Positions 18,570 to 28,983 of a stretch of 64,000 bases of DNA are shown here, one piece after another. The notes beneath the pieces were generated by a model, which was not told the origin of the DNA, ran no database searches, and saw nothing but the letters and a program-made list of their open reading frames with translations. The DNA comes from Cellvibrionaceae bacterium (GTDB lineage: Bacteria > Pseudomonadota > Gammaproteobacteria > Pseudomonadales > Cellvibrionaceae). The DNA is taken from positions 558,001-622,000 of the forward strand of contig JANPZW010000009.1 in NCBI GenBank assembly GCA_024707385.1, written 5' to 3'. The position numbers were made by a program, and so were the translations under genes. Position 1 is the first letter of the stretch; each line of letters begins with the position of its first letter.

Positions 18570-21279
18570 TTACTTTATCCGCACAACCTGCTTTAAGCGA
18601 ATATCCTCGCTCGACGCCCCCACCTGAATTTCATATTTACCGGGTTTAATACGGTAGGCTTTTTTCTTCTCGTCGTAATAAGTGAAATCCTGATTCGCCG
18701 CCAGCGTAAATTGCAGTGTTTTGGTTTCTCCAGGTTTCAAGTCGACGCTGCGGAATTCCCGCAGATTTTTTATCACATCAAATTTGCCGCGTTTTATCGG
18801 GCGGATATAAACCTGTGCGATTTCGGTCGCCGGCACAGCGCCAGTGTTTTTAACGGTCAAGCTGAGGTTCAGTGATTCACCGGCCTTAAGCGTTTTTTTG
18901 TCGATGGAGAAATCGCCATAGGCAAAGCTGCTATAGGAGAGACCATGTCCAAAAGGATACAGCGGCGTTTCCTCGTAGTAGCGATAAGTGCGGCCCTGCA
19001 TGGAATAATCTTCGAAGCCCGGCAGTTTGGCATCGGCGCGATAGAAGGTGACCGGCAGGCGACCGGAGGGGCTCACATCGCCAAACAAAATATCGGCGAC
19101 CGCGCTGCCGCCGCGCTGACCGGGATACCAAGCCATTAATATCGCGGGCACGTGCTGATCGGCCCAATCCACCGCCAGGGATGCGCCGCCGGTCAACACC
19201 AGCACCACGGGTTTTCCTGTGGCCACCAAATCCTGCAGCAATTCACGCTGGGGTTTGGGCAGGCGCAAATCGGTTCTGTCGCCGCCCATAAAACCAGGGA
19301 AATTCACTTTCATTTCCTCGCCTTCCACATCGCCGGTGAGGCCGCCGACAAAAACCACCACGTCGGATTTTTTCGCCGCATCCAGCGCTTCTTCATAAGG
19401 CGATTTAGCGCCGGGCAGGCGCCAGGCCAAACGCACTTCCGCATCGCGGATATCTTCAAAATATTCCAGTTTGATATCCACCGTCTTGCCCGCTTGCAAG
19501 GTAATGTTGGCGGAGTGCGCGCTCAAACGCTCGGCGAGCTCCCAGGAGTCGATGACTTTTTTATTGTCGATAAATAAACGGAAACCGTCGTTGGCGCCGA
19601 CGTTGATTTCATATTCGCCGGTCACCGGCGGCAATAATTTTCCGGTCCAGCGGATGCTGTAGTAATCCCCTTCTAAAGCTTTGTCTTCCTGCAATTCACC
19701 GCGCGCCACCAGATTATCGGTGGGCGCTCCGCGGTCCCAGCGGAAGGCGATGCGCGGATCCACCCGGCTCAACACCGGCTTGCCGTCAAAATTCACACCG
19801 CGAAAATAGTCGCCGCGCAAACCCTGTTCATTGGAATTGGCGGCCGGGCGGAGATATTGCGGATCGATCACTGGAGCTGCGCGCGGTTCTTCGCGGCCTT
19901 CCACCAGGTCGACGCCGCGCGCGTAATGCACCTGCGTGTTGGACGAAACCGCATCGCGAATGCCCTGCAAAATCGTTACGGGCTGCGCCGGCGTTGCCAT
20001 AATAATTCCCCAGCAGCGACATGACTTCGTCGGCGGTGGGGCCTATCACCGCAATGGATTGCAGATCCTTTTTCAAAGGTAACAGGGGCTTTTTCTCTGC
20101 CGTGCCTTCTTTTTTCAACAGTTCATTTTTTAATAAAACCAAAGATTTTTGCGCGGCCTTGCGCGCAAGCGCGTCGTGCTCCGGCGCCTGATTTACCGAA
20201 TAGGGCGTTTTCGCCCAGGGCACCTGAGCAGCGGGATCAAACATGCCCAAACGGAAACGGGTATAAAAAAGTCTTCCCAGTGCATCGTCGATTTCCGCTT
20301 CGGTGATCAATCCTTGTTTTACCGCATTGATGAGGGCTGAGTAGGTTTTGCCACAATTTAATTCCAAACCTTTTTTCACGCCGAGCGCTGCGGCTTCCTC
20401 AGGCGTGGCGACAATTTTGTGGTATTTAAAAATATCTTCGATGGAATCGCAGTCGGATACCACATAACCTTTAAACCCCCAATCCCGGCGCAAAATATCC
20501 AGCAATAAACGCTGGCTGGCGGACGCCGATTCGCCGTTGACGCGGTTATAGGCTCCCATCACTGATGCTACATTTGCCTCCTGCACCAGGGCCTGAAACG
20601 CGGGCAAATAGGTTTCGTATAAATCCCGCTCGGTGGGCCGCGCATCGAATTCGTGACGGTTGTATTCGGGGCCGCTGTGCACCGCAAAATGTTTGGCGGT
20701 GGCGTCGGTTTTACGGTACTTCGCGTGATCGCCCTGCAGACCTTTCACAAATGCGATGCCCATTTGTGCGGTGAGATGCGGATCTTCACCGTAGGTTTCC
20801 TGCCCTCTTCCCCAGCGTGGGTCACGGAAAATATTGACATTGGGCGACCAGAAGGTGAGCCCCTGATAGCGATAGCGCTGATTGCGGCTGGAAAACTCGT
20901 GATATTTTGCCCGGCCTTCGTCGCTGATGACGGTGGCGACCTCCAGCATCATGTCCGGGTCAAAACTGGCCGCGAGGCCCATGGCCTGGGGAAATACCGT
21001 TGCCGCGCCAGCTCGCGCCACACCGTGTAGTGCTTCGTTCCACCATTCATATTTCGGTACACCTAAATGTGGAATCGCCGGTGCATCGTTTTGCATCTGC
21101 GCGACTTTTTCTTCCAAAGTCATGCGCGACACCAGATCCGCCGCGCGCTCTTCGAAGCTGCGGTTCAAATCCTGATAGACCGGAGGCGTAGCGGGGCTTT
21201 CGGCTCGGGCGGGGGAGGCAAGAAAAAATGGCAGGATGGTGATGCTCAAGAGCATCTTGCACGGGAGGGAAGGAATCAT
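18570..21279 (-). CDS. GH3 beta-xylosidase/beta-glucosidase with PA14 domain (frameshifted)
   Basis: Two overlapping minus-strand frames make one enzyme of about 900 residues. The first (21279 to about 19995) has a signal peptide and the GH3 barrel with nucleophile D276 in VVSDCDSI and KHFAVHSGPE; the second holds the GH3 C-terminal domain with an inserted PA14 (about GDYFRGVNFDG to DAEVRLAWR), GGLTGDVEGEEM, and a fibronectin III-like tail. The join LLGNYYG / TPAQPVTIL is restored by removing one A (T on plus strand, 19994-19995). GH3 enzymes with this layout release xylose or glucose from oligosaccharide ends. It is downstream of yejF on the same strand. Either a sequencing error or a recent mutation. 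Confidence 0.85.
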
Positions 21280-21388
21280 TTTTTTGTTCCGGTGAGTAAA
21301 TGATTGAAGGAGTGTCCGGACGTCAATTTTTTCCGTTTATGTCAATTCCCTTTTAAGCTCAATTTTTCCGTTTCTACATTGTAGATTC

Positions 21389-22987
21389 TTATCCCAGAGT
21401 TGCCGCCAATAACTCCTGGGTATAACCCTGCTGCGGCTCATTCAGTATTTTTTCCGCCGGGCCACTCTCCACAATCTTGCCGTTGCGCATCACCAACACA
21501 TGGTGACTGAGCGCGCGGATGACTTTCAGATCGTGGCTAATCAGCACATAGGAAAATTGATAACGCGCCTGCAGATCGCGCAGCAGATCAATTACCTGCA
21601 CCTGCACCGCTCGATCCAGCGCTGAGGTGGGTTCGTCGAGAAAAATCAGCTCCGGCTCCAGCACTAAAGCGCGAGCGATGGCGATGCGCTGGCGCTGACC
21701 GCCGGAAAATTCATGGGGGTAGCGATGGCGTGTTTCCGGGTCCAGACCCACGTCCTGCAGCGCTTTGATCACCGCCGCTTCGTTGGCTGCCAGAGTTTGT
21801 TTGGTATGGACTTCCAGCCCTTCGGCAATAATTTGCTGCACCGTCATGCGCGGGCTGAGGCTGGCAAAAGGATCCTGGAAAACCACCTGCATGCGGCTGC
21901 GCAGCGGGCGCAGTTCACGCTGGGATAAATTCTGGATCGGCTGATTGTTGAGGATGATATCGCCACTGCTGCCCAGCAAACGCAGCAATGCCATAGCGAG
22001 CGTAGATTTACCGGAACCGCTCTCCCCCACTACGCCGAGAGTGGTGCCTTTGGGCAGCGCAATTTCCGCATTATCCACCGCCGTGAGAAATTTACTCGGC
22101 GCGCGAAAAAGGGGTTTTTCCAAGGGAAAACGCACGGTCAGTTGTCTCGCCTGCAACAGCAAAGGCGCATCGGTTTGCGCCGGCAGAGGTTCGCCGCGCG
22201 GTTCGCTGTCCAGCAAATGCCGTGTGTATTCATGTTGCGGCGAGGCAAACAAAGCCACGCGCGAATTCTGCTCCACCAATTCTCCACGGCGCATCACCGC
22301 AACACGATCGCTGAAATGCCGCACCACACCGAGATCGTGGGTAATCAGCAGCATGGCCATGCCCAATTCCCGTTGCAGGTCGCGCAATAACTCCATGATC
22401 TGGCGCTGCACCGTAACGTCCAGCGCGGTGGTGGGTTCGTCGGCGATTAATAATTCGGGTTTATTGGCCAGCGCCATGGCGATCATCACGCGCTGGCGCT
22501 GGCCACCGGATAATTGATGCGGGTAGGCTTTAAGCTTGCTGACAGGATCGGGAATTTTCACCCGCTCCAATTGTTCCAATACCGCCCGGCGCAAAGCGTC
22601 GCCGCGAATATCCGTATGCAGACGCAGCACTTCGGCAATTTGTTTTTCCACCGTGTGCAGTGGATTGAGCGCCGTCATCGGCTCTTGAAAAATCATGCCG
22701 ATGCGATTGCCGCGCAAATGATTCATGGCGGTGTCGCTCAACCCTAAAAGCGACTGTCCGGCAAATACAATGTCGCTTTCTGGCGAATGCCAAGCGTGAG
22801 GATAAGGCAGCAAACGCATAACCGAATGCGCGGTGACGGATTTGCCAGAGCCGGATTCGCCCACCAGCGCGAGCGTTTCCCCTTGCGCCAGAGTAAAACT
22901 CACATCGCGCACTACGGTTTGTGATTGCGCACCGCGACCGAAATTGACCGAGAGATGTTGCACCTGTAACAAAGGAGAATCTGTCAT
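21389..22987 (-). CDS. yejF: Peptide/microcin C-type ABC transporter, duplicated ATPase
   Basis: 532 residues, close to the 529 of E. coli YejF. Two complete ABC ATPase halves: Walker [14 protein letters not shown] and [13 protein letters not shown], signatures [12 protein letters not shown] and [12 protein letters not shown], Walker [13 protein letters not shown] and [12 protein letters not shown]. It powers import through YejB/YejE. It is the last gene of the yejABEF operon and starts 5 bases after yejE. Confidence 0.93.
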   Translation of the reverse strand: MTDSPLLQVQHLSVNFGRGAQSQTVVRDVSFTLAQGETLALVGESGSGKSVTAHSVMRLLPYPHAWHSPESDIVFAGQSLLGLSDTAMNHLRGNRIGMIFQEPMTALNPLHTVEKQIAEVLRLHTDIRGDALRRAVLEQLERVKIPDPVSKLKAYPHQLSGGQRQRVMIAMALANKPELLIADEPTTALDVTVQRQIMELLRDLQRELGMAMLLITHDLGVVRHFSDRVAVMRRGELVEQNSRVALFASPQHEYTRHLLDSEPRGEPLPAQTDAPLLLQARQLTVRFPLEKPLFRAPSKFLTAVDNAEIALPKGTTLGVVGESGSGKSTLAMALLRLLGSSGDIILNNQPIQNLSQRELRPLRSRMQVVFQDPFASLSPRMTVQQIIAEGLEVHTKQTLAANEAAVIKALQDVGLDPETRHRYPHEFSGGQRQRIAIARALVLEPELIFLDEPTSALDRAVQVQVIDLLRDLQARYQFSYVLISHDLKVIRALSHHVLVMRNGKIVESGPAEKILNEPQQGYTQELLAATLG

Positions 22988-22992
22988 GCGCC

Positions 22993-24021
22993 TTATCCTT
23001 TGCGAACCAGACGCGGATCAAGCGCGTCGCGCACGCCCTCACCGATAAAAACCAGCAGAGTCAGCATAAGCGACAAAACACCAAAGGCGCTGAGCGCGAG
23101 CCAGGGCGCGTGCAGATTATTTTTGCCCTGCGCCACCAATTCGCCAAGGGACGCGGAACCCGGCGGCAAACCGAAGCCGAGAAAATCCAGCGACGTGAGC
23201 GTGGAGATGGCACCGGTCAATAAAAACGGCATAAACGTCAAAGTAGCCACCATGGCATTGGGCAATATATGGCGCAGCATAATGCGGCTGTTGCTCACCC
23301 CCAAGGCGCGCGCCGCGCGCACATACTCCAGGTTGCGTCCGCGCAAAAATTCCGCGCGCACCACATCCACCAAAGAGGTCCAGGAAAACAGCAGCATAAT
23401 GCCAAGCAGCCACCAGAAATTCGGCGTAATGATGCTGGCGAGAATAATCAATAAAAACAGCACCGGCAGAGAACTCCAGATTTCCAGAAACCGCTGCCCG
23501 AGCAAATCCACCTTGCCGCCGTAATATCCCTGCAGCGCACCCACCAACACCCCCAGCACCGCGCTGCCGATGGTCAAACACAAGGCAAATAAAACGGAAA
23601 TACGAAAACCGTAAATCACCCGGGCAAATACATCGCGCGCCTGATCATCCGTGCCCAGCCAATTATCGCGACTGGGCGGCGTGGGCGCGGGCCCCGGCAG
23701 GTTATTAATGTGCGTGCGATAACTGTAGGGAACCGGTGGCCATAAAATCCAGCCGTCGCTTTCGATCTGCTCGCGCAACCAGGGGTCGTGATAATCGGCG
23801 CTGGTTTCAAAATCACCACCGAGGTCCGTTTCCGTGTAATCGATAAAAGCCGGGAAAAACAATTCCCCCTGATAGCGGAGCAACAGAGGACGGTCATTGG
23901 CGATCATCTCCGCGCCCAGGGACAGTAGAAAAATCACCATAAAAATCCACAAGCTCCACCAGGCGCGGCGGTTGCTGCGAAAGGTGGCGAGGCGACGCTG
24001 ATTAATGGGGCTCAGTTTCAT
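22993..24021 (-). CDS. yejE: Peptide/microcin C-type ABC transporter permease
   Basis: 342 residues with the family N-terminus (NQRRLATFRSNRRAWWSLWIF), an aromatic periplasmic segment (GWILWPPVPYSYRTHIN) and the permease region DNWLGTDDQARDVFARVIYGFRIS; the EAA loop is ALGVSNSRIMLRHILPNA. Inner-membrane subunit. Six bases from yejB. Confidence 0.93.
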   Translation of the reverse strand: MKLSPINQRRLATFRSNRRAWWSLWIFMVIFLLSLGAEMIANDRPLLLRYQGELFFPAFIDYTETDLGGDFETSADYHDPWLREQIESDGWILWPPVPYSYRTHINNLPGPAPTPPSRDNWLGTDDQARDVFARVIYGFRISVLFALCLTIGSAVLGVLVGALQGYYGGKVDLLGQRFLEIWSSLPVLFLLIILASIITPNFWWLLGIMLLFSWTSLVDVVRAEFLRGRNLEYVRAARALGVSNSRIMLRHILPNAMVATLTFMPFLLTGAISTLTSLDFLGFGLPPGSASLGELVAQGKNNLHAPWLALSAFGVLSLMLTLLVFIGEGVRDALDPRLVRKG

Positions 24022-24027
24022 CGCTGC

Positions 24028-25098
24028 TCAATGCTCCCGGCTCTGAAAATCAATACGCGGGTCCACCAGTACGTACACCAGATCGGAAATGAGCTTCATC
24101 ACCAGACCGATCAAAGTAAAAATAAATAAAGTGCCAAAAAACACCGGATAATCGCGATTGACTACCGCCTCAAACCCCAGCAACCCCAAACCATCGAGCG
24201 AGAAGATCACTTCAATCAACAGCGAGCCGGCAAAAAACAGGCTGACAAATGCCGCCGGAAATCCGGCGATAATGATCAACATAGCGTTGCGGAAAACATG
24301 GCCGTAGAGCACGCGTTTTTCATCCAAGCCTTTGGCCCGTGCCGTTTGCACATACTGTTTATTGATTTCATCGAGAAAGGAATTTTTTGTCAGCATGGTG
24401 AGCGTTGCGAAACCGCCGATGGTGTAGGCGACCAGCGGCAAGGCCAGATGCCAGAAATAATCGACGATTTTGCCGAGCAGGCTCAGGTCATCAAAATTCG
24501 GCGAGGTGAGTCCGCGCAGGGGAAACCAGCTGAAATAGGTTCCGCCGGCAAACAATACGATCAGCAGTATCGCCAGCAGAAAACCAGGGATGGCGTACAG
24601 CATAACGATAATCGAGCTGCTCGCCACGTCAAAACGACTGCCGTGGTGAACGGCTTTGCGGATACCCAGGGGAATGGAAATCAGATAAATCAACAGGGTG
24701 CTCCAGAGTCCGAGGGAAATGGACACCGGCATTTTTTCCACGATCAGATCGAGCACCGTGGCATTGCGATAAAAACTCTCACCAAAATCCAGCTTGATGT
24801 AACTGGTGAGCATTTCCCAGAAGCGCTGGTGAGCCGGTTTGTCGAAACCGTACATGGCTTCAATGCGTTGAATAATATCGGGAGGAAGCCCGCGAGCGCC
24901 GTAGCGGTTATCGCTCGTTTCACCACCACCGCCGCTAAACCGCGCCGTTGCCGATTCACCGCCGTGGCCCTGCATACGGTAGATCATCTGCTCCACCGGT
25001 CCGCCGGGAGCAGATTGCACGGCGACAAAATTAATGACCAGAATCCCCAACAATGTGGGGATCATCAGCAGCAGGCGGCGAAGTATGTAACTGCCCAT
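24028..25098 (-). CDS. yejB: Peptide/microcin C-type ABC transporter permease
   Basis: 356 residues starting [18 protein letters not shown], the conserved YejB/DppB-type opening, with the EAA loop [20 protein letters not shown]. It has about six membrane helices and forms the translocation path with YejE. Fifteen bases downstream of yejA. Confidence 0.93.
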   Translation of the reverse strand: MGSYILRRLLLMIPTLLGILVINFVAVQSAPGGPVEQMIYRMQGHGGESATARFSGGGGETSDNRYGARGLPPDIIQRIEAMYGFDKPAHQRFWEMLTSYIKLDFGESFYRNATVLDLIVEKMPVSISLGLWSTLLIYLISIPLGIRKAVHHGSRFDVASSSIIVMLYAIPGFLLAILLIVLFAGGTYFSWFPLRGLTSPNFDDLSLLGKIVDYFWHLALPLVAYTIGGFATLTMLTKNSFLDEINKQYVQTARAKGLDEKRVLYGHVFRNAMLIIIAGFPAAFVSLFFAGSLLIEVIFSLDGLGLLGFEAVVNRDYPVFFGTLFIFTLIGLVMKLISDLVYVLVDPRIDFQSREH

Positions 25099-25113
25099 AA
25101 ATCGGCGAACTGT

Positions 25114-27015
25114 TTATTCGGCTTTGGCTTTTGTGGCGGGCTGCCGCGGCAGGCGGCGCTCTTTTTCGGGGTCGATCCACCAAGTCATTAAGCCGGTGGA
25201 AAAAGTGAGATCATATTTTGGCGCAACATCCGGCTGGCCAAACTTGTTCCAATACACCAGACGATGGGTAAGCGAGGCATATTGTGGAACCATGTAATGG
25301 TTATGCAGCAGCACGCGATCCAAAGCTCTGGTTCTGGCAACCAACTCCTCGCGATTGGGCGCAAGAATTAAGCTCTCGATCAATTGGTCCACAACCGGAT
25401 TTTTGATCCCGGCATAATTGCGCGATCCTTGTATGTCAGCCGCACTTGATGACCAGAATTCGCGCTGTTCATTTCCGGGGGATTGCGACTGGCTTATAAC
25501 GGTGGTTGTTACATCAAAATCAAAACTTTGCAGTCGGTTGATGTATTGAGCAACATCCACCATACGCAAAGTGCCTTCAATACCGAGGCGATTGAGGTTT
25601 TGAATATAGGGATTGATGATGCGTTCAGAAGAGCTGTCAAACGCCAGGTATTCAATCGTCACTGGCTTTTGGGTTTTGGGGTTGATCAGCTTGCCATTCT
25701 TTAAAGTGAAGCCAGCCTCTTTCAACAACTGCTGCGCTTTGCGCAAATTATCCCGATTGTTGCCGCTGCCGTCAGTTTTTGGATTGACATAGGGTTGTGT
25801 GAATACAGAGTCGGGAATCTGGCCTTTAAACGGCTTTAGTATTTCCAGCTCGCGCCCTTCCGGTAATCCGCTGGAGGCCAATTCAGAATTGAAGAAAAAG
25901 CTGTCCGTGCGGGTATAGCTATCGTGAAAAAGATTGCGGTTGGACCACTCGAAGTCGAAAGCATAATTCAAAGCCTGACGGAATTTTATGTCATCAAATG
26001 GAGAGCGGCGTAGATTGAATGCAAACGCCTGCATCCCGCGCGGGCTGTAGTCTTTGATTTCCTGCTTCACCAAGTCGCCACGTTTAACCGCCGGAGTATC
26101 GTAGCCGGTGGCCCACACCCTGGCGATGCGCTCACGCCGCAAGTCGTACTGGCCGGCCTTCAATGCTTCCACCGCGACTGTGTCATCGCGGTAATAATCC
26201 ACCTGGATCCGATCAAAGTTATACAGGCCCACATTAACGGGAAGATCTTTGGACCAGTGATCTTTTACGCGCTCATAAGTAATCGAACGCCCCGCATCAA
26301 AACTGGCAACGCGATATGGGCCACTGCCAAGCGGTTTTTCCAGAGTCGTTTTGTCAAATTCTTTGTCTGTCCAATAATGCGCCGGCAGAACAGGCAACTG
26401 TCCGACAATCAACGCAAGCTCTTTATTTTCTGCGTTTTTGAAATGGAACTTCACCCGCTTTTTATCCTGCGCCTCTACCTTTGCCACATCAGCGTAGTAC
26501 TGCGCGAATATTGGAGCGCCTTTTGTCGTCAGTGTTTGAAAACTAAAAACGATGTCGTCCGCGGTGATGGATTTGCCGTCGTGAAATCGCGCTTTTGGGT
26601 TGATGTGGTAGATCACCCAGCTGCGATCTTCCGGATATTCAATTTGATTGGCCACCAAACCGTATTGAGTAAACGGCTCGTCTTCAGAAGAAGTTGTCAA
26701 TGTTTCGTAGACCAATCCTATATCGCTAGCTGCCGTTCCTTTGGTAATAAACGGGTTGAGGCTGTCAAACGTGCCCAATGCGTAGTCCCGCAAGGTCCCG
26801 CCTTTCAGCGCCTTCGGAGAGGCGTATTCAAAATGCTTAAAATCCGCTGGATATTTGATATCGCCGTGCATCGCAATAGCGTGGGACTTGATGATCTTCT
26901 GCTCACCCGCCACTGTCGTTTTTTCCGCTTCGGCGGCGTGGGCTGAGAGAGAGAGAAAGCTGGCGGCCAGCAGGGTATACAGGGTATGTCGAAGACTGGG
27001 GCTCTTGGCGCGCAT
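25114..27015 (-). CDS. yejA: Periplasmic solute-binding protein of the Yej importer
   Basis: 633 residues from the ATG at 27015; a GTG 45 bases upstream is possible but would extend the signal peptide (MRAKSPSLRHTLYTLLAASFLS...) awkwardly. It is a family 5 extracellular solute-binding protein with the YejA hallmarks HGDIKYPADFKHFEYASP, KGGTLRDYALGTFDSLNPF and GPYRVASFDAGRSITYERV. The E. coli Yej system imports microcin C and peptides. First gene of the operon, transcribed away from the FAN1-like gene. Confidence 0.92.
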   Translation of the reverse strand: MRAKSPSLRHTLYTLLAASFLSLSAHAAEAEKTTVAGEQKIIKSHAIAMHGDIKYPADFKHFEYASPKALKGGTLRDYALGTFDSLNPFITKGTAASDIGLVYETLTTSSEDEPFTQYGLVANQIEYPEDRSWVIYHINPKARFHDGKSITADDIVFSFQTLTTKGAPIFAQYYADVAKVEAQDKKRVKFHFKNAENKELALIVGQLPVLPAHYWTDKEFDKTTLEKPLGSGPYRVASFDAGRSITYERVKDHWSKDLPVNVGLYNFDRIQVDYYRDDTVAVEALKAGQYDLRRERIARVWATGYDTPAVKRGDLVKQEIKDYSPRGMQAFAFNLRRSPFDDIKFRQALNYAFDFEWSNRNLFHDSYTRTDSFFFNSELASSGLPEGRELEILKPFKGQIPDSVFTQPYVNPKTDGSGNNRDNLRKAQQLLKEAGFTLKNGKLINPKTQKPVTIEYLAFDSSSERIINPYIQNLNRLGIEGTLRMVDVAQYINRLQSFDFDVTTTVISQSQSPGNEQREFWSSSAADIQGSRNYAGIKNPVVDQLIESLILAPNREELVARTRALDRVLLHNHYMVPQYASLTHRLVYWNKFGQPDVAPKYDLTFSTGLMTWWIDPEKERRLPRQPATKAKAE

Positions 27016-27272
27016 CGTTGTCCTGTCGTGGTTAGGGTTGAAGATTCTCTGGACCGGCACAAAGGCAATAAGTTTTCCTTTTCCGCTTTAGTCCTTTTAT
27101 CGGCCCTGCATTGGGGCCGCCACATGCTTCTGCACCACCAGACAATGGCGCCGACTATACCCCAAAGCGGCGCTTGGGGGGCACCCTTAGTGTTTCGGCC
27201 TGCTGCGTGCTCATTCGGTGTTGAAATCATGAGGATCTCGACTCCAGCGAATCAAACGCAACGCCCCAATAT

Positions 27273-27288
27273 CTGTATATAAATACAG
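27273..27288. promoter_or_regulatory. LexA-like (SOS) box upstream of the nuclease-helicase operon
   Basis: CTGTATATAAATACAG matches the gammaproteobacterial LexA consensus CTG-N10-CAG, with an A/T-rich alternating core and a longer dyad (ATCTGTAT/ATACAGAT, 27271-27290). It lies 43 bases before the FAN1-like start, a normal position for repression. The yejA promoter must also lie in this gap, but I see nothing specific for it. Confidence 0.75.
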
Positions 27289-27330
27289 ATTTCCCCTAAA
27301 CTGCCGATTTTTCCACCAGCTTCCATACCC

Positions 27331-28983
27331 ATGTCTCAAGCCAGTACGCCTCTGCCGCCGGATTATTACCTGCGGAACTTCCACGCCCTGCTGGAGCAGG
27401 TGCAGCGGCAGTACGAAGATCTCCTCTTGCCGGAGGAGCGTCGGCTGTGTGAGTTGTTCCCGTCTCTGTGTAAGGACGCGCGCATGTTGTACGTGCGCCT
27501 GCTGACGCGCAAAGGCGACGTGTTCCGCTCATCCCGCCTGCGCTACGCGGAGATCCGCCAGGGCAAAAAGGCGGCACAGGAACTGGCGGAAAAGGAATTG
27601 ATCGCCATAGACCCGGCCCTGCAGCTGGAGAAACTGCTACCCCTATGGAGCCGCCAGGAGTGGTTGACCCGCCTGGGGGCGCTCGGCCAGCCGACGCGGG
27701 GGCTCGCCAGTCTGAAGCGCGCCGAACTGGATCTCGTCCTGACGGAGCGCTTGGGCGAGTTGGCGGCGTCAGTCCCTACCATCGCCGGCGAGCCGGTGTA
27801 TCAATTGCTCAACCCGGATATTTTCCCGGTGTTCAAGCTGCTGTTCTTCGGCAACCCCTATCAGGACATGACCGAGTTTGTGCTGCGCGACCTCGGGCTT
27901 TATCGCTTTGAATCCTACCGTCTCGACCGCGACACGCGCCTGTTCCGCAGCCGGGAGCAGATCGACGCCCACTTGGCCTGTCACACCCTGGCGGAACAGC
28001 TGGAGGTGGTGTTGCTGGAAGATGCCGCAACCATCCTGACCTTCGCCCGCACCTTGCCCGCCCAACCTGCTGACGACCCGATACTTTCCCGGCGACTGCA
28101 ACGCATGCATTACGCGCTGGCGCGCCAGTTGGAGCGGCTCGGTCATCTTGCGGAAGCCTTGAATCTGTACCGCGACCTGTCCCTGCCGGACGCGCAGGAG
28201 CGCCAAGTACGGGTGCTGGCAAAACTCGGCCGGGAACAGGAGGCACTGGCGTTGTGTCGCGAGCGCCTGGCGGAGCGGGAGGACACTCAGCATTTCCCAT
28301 GGCGTTTCGGCCAGCGGCTGGCGCGCGGCCTGGCCTGCGATTGGCCGCACCGAAGTGCCGGCAAACCAAAAGTGGAGCAGCTGGAACTGGCGTATACCGG
28401 AGAGGCGGTCGAACATGTCGCGGCGGAGCATTTTGCTGCCCTGGGCGACTGTCACTACGTGGAAAACACCTTATTGAACGGCCTGTTCGGCCTGCATTAC
28501 TGGCCGGCGATCTTCGCCCCGGCGCCCGGCGCCTTCAGCCATCCCTTCCAACACGCGCCCCACGATCTGCATCAGGACGAGTTCACTGCTCTGCGTGCCG
28601 ATCTACTGGAGGAGCAGCACGCGGCGGTTGCTCGCATAAATGAGAAAACGACCGATTATCAAGCCTTGTGGCGCGACCGCTTCGGCTGCCTTAACCCATT
28701 TGTGTATTGGCAGGCGCTGAACGAAACCCTTATCGCCACCGCCCTGGAGCGCATACCGGCGGCGCACTGGCAGGCGATTTTTCGGCGCTTCTGGCAGGAC
28801 CTGAAAAACAACTGCTCCGGCCTGCCCGATCTGATTCTGTTTCCGCACGAGGGCGGCTACGAGCTGATCGAAGTGAAAGGTCCCGGCGATCGCTTGCAGC
28901 TCAATCAAAAGGCCTGGATGGAATATTTCGCCGCGCACGGCATTCCCCACCGGGTGGTGCAGGTGAGCTGGCGCCATGACTGA
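27331..28983 (+). CDS. FAN1-like VRR-NUC nuclease
   Basis: 550 residues, the size of bacterial FAN1 homologues. The N-terminal half is helical (YYLRNFHALLEQVQRQYEDLL, ARMLYVRLLTRKGDVFRSSRLRY) and includes a TPR-like central part. The C-terminal VRR-NUC domain has the PD-(D/E)xK core GLPDLILFP (D500), YELIEVKGPGD (E514, K516) and LQLNQKAWMEY. FAN1 is a structure-specific 5' flap nuclease with a role in interstrand crosslink repair. It overlaps the following helicase by 8 bases (ATGACTGA), so the two are likely translated together. Confidence 0.9.
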   Translation: MSQASTPLPPDYYLRNFHALLEQVQRQYEDLLLPEERRLCELFPSLCKDARMLYVRLLTRKGDVFRSSRLRYAEIRQGKKAAQELAEKELIAIDPALQLEKLLPLWSRQEWLTRLGALGQPTRGLASLKRAELDLVLTERLGELAASVPTIAGEPVYQLLNPDIFPVFKLLFFGNPYQDMTEFVLRDLGLYRFESYRLDRDTRLFRSREQIDAHLACHTLAEQLEVVLLEDAATILTFARTLPAQPADDPILSRRLQRMHYALARQLERLGHLAEALNLYRDLSLPDAQERQVRVLAKLGREQEALALCRERLAEREDTQHFPWRFGQRLARGLACDWPHRSAGKPKVEQLELAYTGEAVEHVAAEHFAALGDCHYVENTLLNGLFGLHYWPAIFAPAPGAFSHPFQHAPHDLHQDEFTALRADLLEEQHAAVARINEKTTDYQALWRDRFGCLNPFVYWQALNETLIATALERIPAAHWQAIFRRFWQDLKNNCSGLPDLILFPHEGGYELIEVKGPGDRLQLNQKAWMEYFAAHGIPHRVVQVSWRHD